Below, in pieces: positions 60,256 to 64,000 of a DNA stretch of 64,000 nucleotides (within the stretch, counting starts at the first letter, position 1; each line of letters starts with the position of its first letter). Location of the stretch: the NCBI RefSeq assembly GCF_030285625.1, contig NZ_CP127294.1:6232001-6296000 (forward strand), in the 5' to 3' direction. A program made the translations under genes and the position numbers. This stretch comes from Amycolatopsis sp. 2-15. GTDB lineage: Bacteria > Actinomycetota > Actinomycetes > Mycobacteriales > Pseudonocardiaceae. Under the pieces are notes generated by a model. The model did no database searches. It was not told the origin of the DNA and saw nothing but the letters and a program-made list of their open reading frames with translations.

Positions 60256-61350
60256 TCACGGGTGGCGCAGCAGGGCGGCGAACCCGCCGGGCAGGTCGAG
60301 GCGCTCGTCCATCACCACGACGTCGGCGCCGACGGCCACGGCGGCGTAGGGGAGGGCCTCGTCGGCGCGGTGTGGCGCCGCTTGGGGCGCGCCGAGGGCG
60401 GCCAGCCGAGGCGCGGCGACGCCGACCTGGGTGGGTTCGCGGCCGGTCAGCACCTCGGCGTCGCCGGGGTCGCCGACGAGCAGCGTGGCGACATTGGCCT
60501 CGGACAGCGCCGCTGTGACGGCCTCGAGGCCGCTGACGGCGAGGCCGGAACCGCGCCCGACCTCCGCGCGGAAGCGGTCGGCGAGATCGTCCAGCTCGGC
60601 GAGGTGGCGGCCGGCCAGCAGCTCGTGGACGTGCTCGTCCAGCTCGGCGCGGTCGGCACCGGCCGCGCGGCCCCCGGCGTCGGTCTCCTCGGTGATCGCG
60701 CGCACGGGCTCCGGCAGCAGGCCCAGCAGCTCGGCGCGGGCCTGCACCTCGCCGGCCAGCACGACCAGGCGGGCGCCGGTCCGTTCGACCGTCTTGGCCA
60801 CCGAGGAGGCGACGTCCTCCAGGTTGTGCCGCACGGCTTCCTCGGTGCGGTGCTGCAGGTTCCGGTGCCCGGGACCGCCGCCGCGGACCTTGTGCACGTC
60901 GTCCTCGGGGCCCTGCACGGTTTCCTCGCGCACCGTGCCGTCGGGGTGGTGCACCTCGACGTCCGCGCCGTGGCGGTCGACGAAAACCACCAGGTGCTCG
61001 GGTGCGTCCTCGGCGTGCGTCACCACCGGCAGGAAGTACGGCAGGTCCGAGTACCGCGCCTCCTGCGCGGCGGGCGGCGCGGCGAGCCGGCGGTCGGCCA
61101 CGATCTCGCCGTGCGCGGCGATCAGGCTCCGCCCGGCCGGGCCGACGGCCGGGGGAGCGGCTTCGATCGCGTCGACGATCGCGGCGACCGTCGCCGGGTC
61201 GGCGTCCTGTTCGGACAGCGCCCCGTTGATCTCCTTGAGCCGCAGCCGAAGCTGCTTCGCCGCGTCCTCGGTGTCGTGTGACTGGTCGAAGTGGACCGAG
61301 GCGAACGGTCCGCTCGCTGTCGTCAGGGGGCGCAGGTCGTGCGTGTCCAC
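60256..61350 (-). CDS. baeRF-family eRF1-like protein (Rv2629-like)
   Basis: A 364-residue protein of the bacterial/archaeal eRF1-like (baeRF) group, related to Vms1/ANKZF1 and to Mycobacterium Rv2629. The GTG at 61350 is supported by AAAGGAG eight bases upstream. Diagnostic blocks: FASVHFDQSHDTEDAAKQLR at the start, LVVFVDRHGADVEV, GPGHRNLQHRTEEAVRHN and the C-terminal VAVGADVVVMDERLDLPGG. The family is linked to ribosome-associated quality control or hibernation, and Rv2629 is a hypoxia/dormancy gene. It lies 26 bases after the pyruvate oxidase-like gene stop on the same strand, but separately started. Confidence 0.85.
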   Translation of the reverse strand: MDTHDLRPLTTASGPFASVHFDQSHDTEDAAKQLRLRLKEINGALSEQDADPATVAAIVDAIEAAPPAVGPAGRSLIAAHGEIVADRRLAAPPAAQEARYSDLPYFLPVVTHAEDAPEHLVVFVDRHGADVEVHHPDGTVREETVQGPEDDVHKVRGGGPGHRNLQHRTEEAVRHNLEDVASSVAKTVERTGARLVVLAGEVQARAELLGLLPEPVRAITEETDAGGRAAGADRAELDEHVHELLAGRHLAELDDLADRFRAEVGRGSGLAVSGLEAVTAALSEANVATLLVGDPGDAEVLTGREPTQVGVAAPRLAALGAPQAAPHRADEALPYAAVAVGADVVVMDERLDLPGGFAALLRHP

Positions 61351-61376
61351 AAGGGACTCCTTTCTGGTGCCCGGGA

Positions 61377-63167
61377 TCAGGTGCGCGTCGGCAGGAGCTC
61401 CTGGACCTTCGTCTTGAGGCCCTGGGCGACCAGGTGCCACGCGTGGGGATCGCCCTTGAGCACCGATTCGGTCATGGACTTGATCTGCTCGAACGTGGCG
61501 TGCGGCGGGATCGGCGGCACCTCCGGGTCGCACCGCACGTCGAGGACGGTGGGGACGTCGGCGTTGAGCGCCGTGGTCCAGGCGTCGCCGAGCCGCTCGG
61601 GATCGTCGACCGCGATGCCGCCCAGCCCGATGCCGCGGGCGAAGTCCGCATAGGACACTTCGGGCAGCGACTGCGACGGCCCGAACTTGGGCGCGCCGCC
61701 CATCGCACGCAGCTCCCACGTGACCTGGTTGAGGTCACCGTTGTGGAAGACGCAGATCACGCACCGCTGGTCGGGCCACAGCTCGCGGTAGCGCGCGAGG
61801 GTGAGCAGCTCGGCCATGCCGTTCATCTGCATGGCCCCGTCGCCCACGAGCGCGATGACCGGGCGGTCGGGGTGCGCGAACTTGGCGCCGATCGCGTACG
61901 GCACCCCCGGGCCCATCGTCGCCAGCGTCCCCGACAGCGAGGCGCGGATCCGGCCGCGGATGCGCAGGTTGCGGGCGTACCAGTTCGCCGTCGAGCCGGA
62001 GTCGGCGGTGACGATGGCGTCTTCCGGGATCCGCTCGGACAGCTCGTGGACGATCCGCATCGGGTTGATCGGGTCCGCCGCCAGCATGGCCTGCCGGGTG
62101 ACGGTGTCCGTCCACTCGGTCACGTTCTTCTCGATCCGTTCACGCCACGCGCGTTCGGTCTTGCGCTCCAGCAAGGGGAGGAGCCGCTCCAAAGTGGACT
62201 TGGCATCGCCGAGAAGGGTGACCTCGGTGGGGTAGCGCAGGCCCAGGAACCGCGCGTCGAGGTCGATCTGCACGGCGCGCGCCTGCCCGAACGGCGGCAG
62301 GAACTGGCTGTACGGGAAGCCGGAGCCGACGATCAGCAGGGTGTCGCAGTCGTGCATGAGCTCGTAGCTCGGGCGCGTGCCCAGCAGGCCGATCGCGCCG
62401 GTGACGTACGGCAGGTCGTCGGGCAGCACGTCCTTGCCCAGCAAGGCTTTCGCCACGCCCGCGCCCGTCAGCTCGGCGACCTCGCGGACCTCGGTCACGG
62501 CGTTGCGTGCGCCCTGGCCGAGCAGGATCGCGACCTTTTCGCCGGCGTTGAGCACCTCGGCCGCCCGCGTCAGCTCCTCGTCCGGCGGCACGACCTTCGC
62601 GCGCGGGTGGCCGGGCGGGCTGGAGGGCACGTGCTTGAACTCGTGCCCGGGCGGCGAGTACGGCAGCTCCTGCACGTCCGCCGGGATGATCAAGGCGGTG
62701 GGAGCCCGCTGCGCGAGCGCGGTGCGGATGGCGCGGTCGAGCGCGTTGGGCAGCTGCTCCGGCACGTTGACCTCGACGAGGTACTCGCTCGCGACGTCCT
62801 TGAACAACGACTGCAGGTCGACTTCTTGCTGGTAGCTGCCGCCCATCGCGCTGCGCGCGGTCTGGCCCACGATCGCCACCACGGGCACGTGGTCGAGCTT
62901 GGCGTCGTAGAGGCCGTTGAGCAGGTGGATCGCGCCGGGCCCGGACGTCGCCACGCACACGCCGACGCGTCCGCTGAACTTCGCGTACCCGACGGCCTCG
63001 AACGCCGCCATCTCCTCGTGCCGCGCCTGCACGAACCGCGGCTCGTTCCCCGCGGCGCCGAATGCGGTGACGAGGCCGTTGATCCCGTCTCCGGGATAGC
63101 CGAACACCTGCTCGACGTCCCATTCGCGCAGCCTCTGCAACACGTAGTCCGCAACGGTTGTGGTCAT
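61377..63167 (-). CDS. ThDP-dependent pyruvate oxidase/acetolactate synthase-like enzyme
   Basis: A 596-residue ThDP enzyme of the PoxB/acetolactate synthase family. The ATG at 63167 starts MTTTVADYVLQRLREWDVEQ; an in-frame ATG 11 codons upstream is less likely. Glu for ThDP activation lies in QARHEEMAAFEAVGYAK, the Rossmann-like centre has FAD-binding character, and the ThDP motif is GDGAMQMNGMAELL ending in HNGDLNQ. Actinobacterial homologues are annotated as pyruvate dehydrogenase (quinone) or ThDP-requiring enzyme. It converts pyruvate to acetate and CO2 or condenses it to acetolactate; the choice is not clear from sequence. Confidence 0.85.
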   Translation of the reverse strand: MTTTVADYVLQRLREWDVEQVFGYPGDGINGLVTAFGAAGNEPRFVQARHEEMAAFEAVGYAKFSGRVGVCVATSGPGAIHLLNGLYDAKLDHVPVVAIVGQTARSAMGGSYQQEVDLQSLFKDVASEYLVEVNVPEQLPNALDRAIRTALAQRAPTALIIPADVQELPYSPPGHEFKHVPSSPPGHPRAKVVPPDEELTRAAEVLNAGEKVAILLGQGARNAVTEVREVAELTGAGVAKALLGKDVLPDDLPYVTGAIGLLGTRPSYELMHDCDTLLIVGSGFPYSQFLPPFGQARAVQIDLDARFLGLRYPTEVTLLGDAKSTLERLLPLLERKTERAWRERIEKNVTEWTDTVTRQAMLAADPINPMRIVHELSERIPEDAIVTADSGSTANWYARNLRIRGRIRASLSGTLATMGPGVPYAIGAKFAHPDRPVIALVGDGAMQMNGMAELLTLARYRELWPDQRCVICVFHNGDLNQVTWELRAMGGAPKFGPSQSLPEVSYADFARGIGLGGIAVDDPERLGDAWTTALNADVPTVLDVRCDPEVPPIPPHATFEQIKSMTESVLKGDPHAWHLVAQGLKTKVQELLPTRT

Positions 63168-63234
63168 GCCGCCCGGGTACCGCGGTGTGCACGCGGGCAA
63201 ACATCCGCGGGGCCCGTGATCGGCAGCGTCGCGC

Positions 63235-63546
63235 TCAGTCTTCGTGCGAGCGCCGGCGCAGGATGAGCCGCAGCACGACGATCAGGCCCAGCAGGCTCGC
63301 GAAGACCGGGACCGGGTTGGCGCGCACGGTGTCGGCGCCGTGGCGGAACTTCGCGGCCGTCGGTTCGCCGACGACCGTGCCCACCTTCGCCTCGGCCTGG
63401 TCGAGCCGGTCGTCGATGCCCTGCTTGATCTTCGGGCGCACGTCGAGCTTCTGCTCGAGGGTCTCCAGCGTCTGCGCCAGCTCGGCACGCGTGGCGTCGC
63501 GGTCGATGCGGACCTCGTCCGGGGTCTCCGGGAACTCGCGGTTCAC
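63235..63546 (-). CDS. DUF3618 small membrane protein
   Basis: A 103-residue protein of the DUF3618 family: an N-terminal helical part (IDRDATRAELAQTLETLEQK, then RPKIKQGIDDRLDQAEAKVG) and a single C-terminal membrane helix (PVPVFASLLGLIVVLRLIL) with a basic tail. The GTG at 63546 overlaps the stop of the holin-X gene (GTGA), so the two are translationally coupled. DUF3618 and holin-X genes are regularly adjacent in actinomycetes; their function is unknown, probably envelope stress. Confidence 0.85.
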   Translation of the reverse strand: MNREFPETPDEVRIDRDATRAELAQTLETLEQKLDVRPKIKQGIDDRLDQAEAKVGTVVGEPTAAKFRHGADTVRANPVPVFASLLGLIVVLRLILRRRSHED

Positions 63547-63956
63547 GATCGCACCTCCTGCCGCACGACCTCGACGTCCTCGCGGACGCCCTCGATGGCT
63601 TCCCGCGGCACCGGCGGCGTCGCGTTCTTGATCTGGGTCCGCCCGACGAGCGCCGAGATCCCGGCGACGACGAACAACGCGCCCGCGACGACCAGTGCCG
63701 ACGCCCATCCGGGCAGCACCAGCGCGAGCGCCATGATCGCGGCGGCCACCAACGCCCCCGCACCGAACAACGCGACGAGCCCGGCAGCGCCGAACAACCC
63801 GGCACCCACTCCCATCCGCGTGCTCTTCTGCTTCAGCTCGATAACCCCGAGCCGGACCTCATCGCGCACCAGCCGTTTCACCTGGTCGCTGAGGTCGGAG
63901 ACCAGCTCGCCGAACGAGCGTTCCTTCGGCGGAATCGGCTGCACCTCTTCGGTCAC
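63543..63956 (-). CDS. Actinobacterial holin-X family membrane protein
   Basis: A 137-residue protein of the putative actinobacterial Holin-X/phage holin family superfamily. An N-terminal amphipathic helix (FGELVSDLSDQVKRLVRDEV) is followed by two membrane segments (GLFGAAGLVALFGAGALVAA and WASALVVAGALFVVAGISAL) and a charged tail. GTG 63956 is preferred to 63959 because it leaves six bases after GGAGGT. Despite the name these are chromosomal envelope proteins, not phage lysis genes. Confidence 0.83.
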   Translation of the reverse strand: MTEEVQPIPPKERSFGELVSDLSDQVKRLVRDEVRLGVIELKQKSTRMGVGAGLFGAAGLVALFGAGALVAAAIMALALVLPGWASALVVAGALFVVAGISALVGRTQIKNATPPVPREAIEGVREDVEVVRQEVRS

Positions 63957-64000
63957 CACAGCACCTCCATCGTCGCTTCGCGCTCCGGCGCGGGCCGCCG
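63953..64000 (-). CDS. 3' end of an upstream gene, cut by the window edge
   Basis: In the minus frame ending ATGGAGGTGCTGTGGTGA the TGA (63955-63953) overlaps the holin-X GTG, a GTGA coupling like that between the next two genes. Only about 15 codons (ending PAPEREATMEVLW) are visible, with good GC3 use. This fits a third member of the holin-X/DUF3618 operon; it is too short to name. Confidence 0.3.
   Translation of the reverse strand, partial: RRPAPEREATMEVLW

Noticed and set aside
63543..63956. A prophage, suggested by the holin-like gene
   Set aside because: Holin-X proteins are common chromosomal envelope proteins of actinomycetes and no other phage gene is present.
1..64000. CRISPR arrays, tRNA, rRNA or riboswitches
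   Set aside because: No regularly spaced repeats, no cloverleaf with a GGTTCGA-type arm, and no recognised riboswitch core were seen on either strand by reading.

Overview
The window is very GC-rich by eye. GTG starts are frequent, purine-rich ribosome binding sites are clear, and third codon positions are almost all G or C. The gene set (F420-type luciferase-like oxidoreductase, TIGR03086/DinB-type protein, DUF3152, DUF4436, DUF4232, DUF3618, Actinobacterial holin-X, MmpS-like lipoprotein, ECF41 and ECF42 sigma factors, many TetR regulators) points to a soil actinomycete. Pseudonocardiaceae such as Amycolatopsis is a reasonable guess, but no rRNA or tRNA is present to prove it.

Layout. 1-7.7 kb: the end of a nucleobase permease, a secreted esterase-like hydrolase, then an aromatic-acid cluster (IclR regulator, benzoylformate decarboxylase-like ThDP enzyme, aldehyde dehydrogenase, AAHS-type MFS transporter) that fits conversion of benzoylformate to benzaldehyde to benzoate with substrate uptake. 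7.7-8.3 kb: gene remnants. 8.4-19.2 kb: secreted phospholipase C-like and CHAP proteins, a frameshifted XRE regulator, a DUF3152 metalloprotease-like protein, an ECF41 sigma factor beside an azoreductase, a large GH3 glucosidase, an acetamidase/formamidase and a DUF4436 membrane protein. 19.2-21.5 kb: an island of degraded genes and a transposase remnant bounded by a 25-bp perfect direct repeat. 21.6-24.3 kb: a TIM-barrel glycosidase-like gene coupled to a TetR gene, a dienelactone hydrolase and a GlsB-type membrane protein.

24.5-27.9 kb holds the most unusual pair: an ATP-grasp ligase followed at once by a 673-residue protein of unknown family whose C-terminal third has a papain-like Gln/Cys/His/Asn arrangement. 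This suggests a ligase/hydrolase module that makes and breaks amide bonds. 27.9-37.1 kb: two TetR regulators, a DUF4232 lipoprotein, PhoU, a beta-lactamase-fold esterase, an alpha/beta hydrolase, membrane and lipoproteins, a two-gene unit ending in a RecB-like PD-(D/E)XK nuclease candidate, and a DMT exporter divergent from a LysR gene. 38-42.2 kb: a second LysR gene, decayed glycosidase sequence and a LuxR-type ATPase regulator. 42.3-48.3 kb: a tiny CxxC protein, a phosphodiester glycosidase and a 1213-residue GH2 enzyme under a LacI-type operator. 48.3-57.3 kb: a Sco1-like protein, a truncated HD-domain gene, TetR with P450, TetR with SDR (three operator copies), the DGPF/ECF42/CMD operon, a TIGR03086 protein and a Ca2+/H+ antiporter. 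57.3-58 kb: decayed regulator and hydrolase genes. 58-64 kb: F420-type oxidoreductase, malic enzyme, baeRF-type eRF1-like protein, pyruvate-oxidase-like ThDP enzyme, DUF3618 and holin-X.

Overall this is chromosomal accessory sequence of a saprophyte: secreted glycosidases, aromatic catabolism, many one-component regulators, perfect-stem bidirectional terminators between convergent genes, and several small scars of gene decay. No CRISPR array, rRNA, tRNA or complete insertion sequence was seen.
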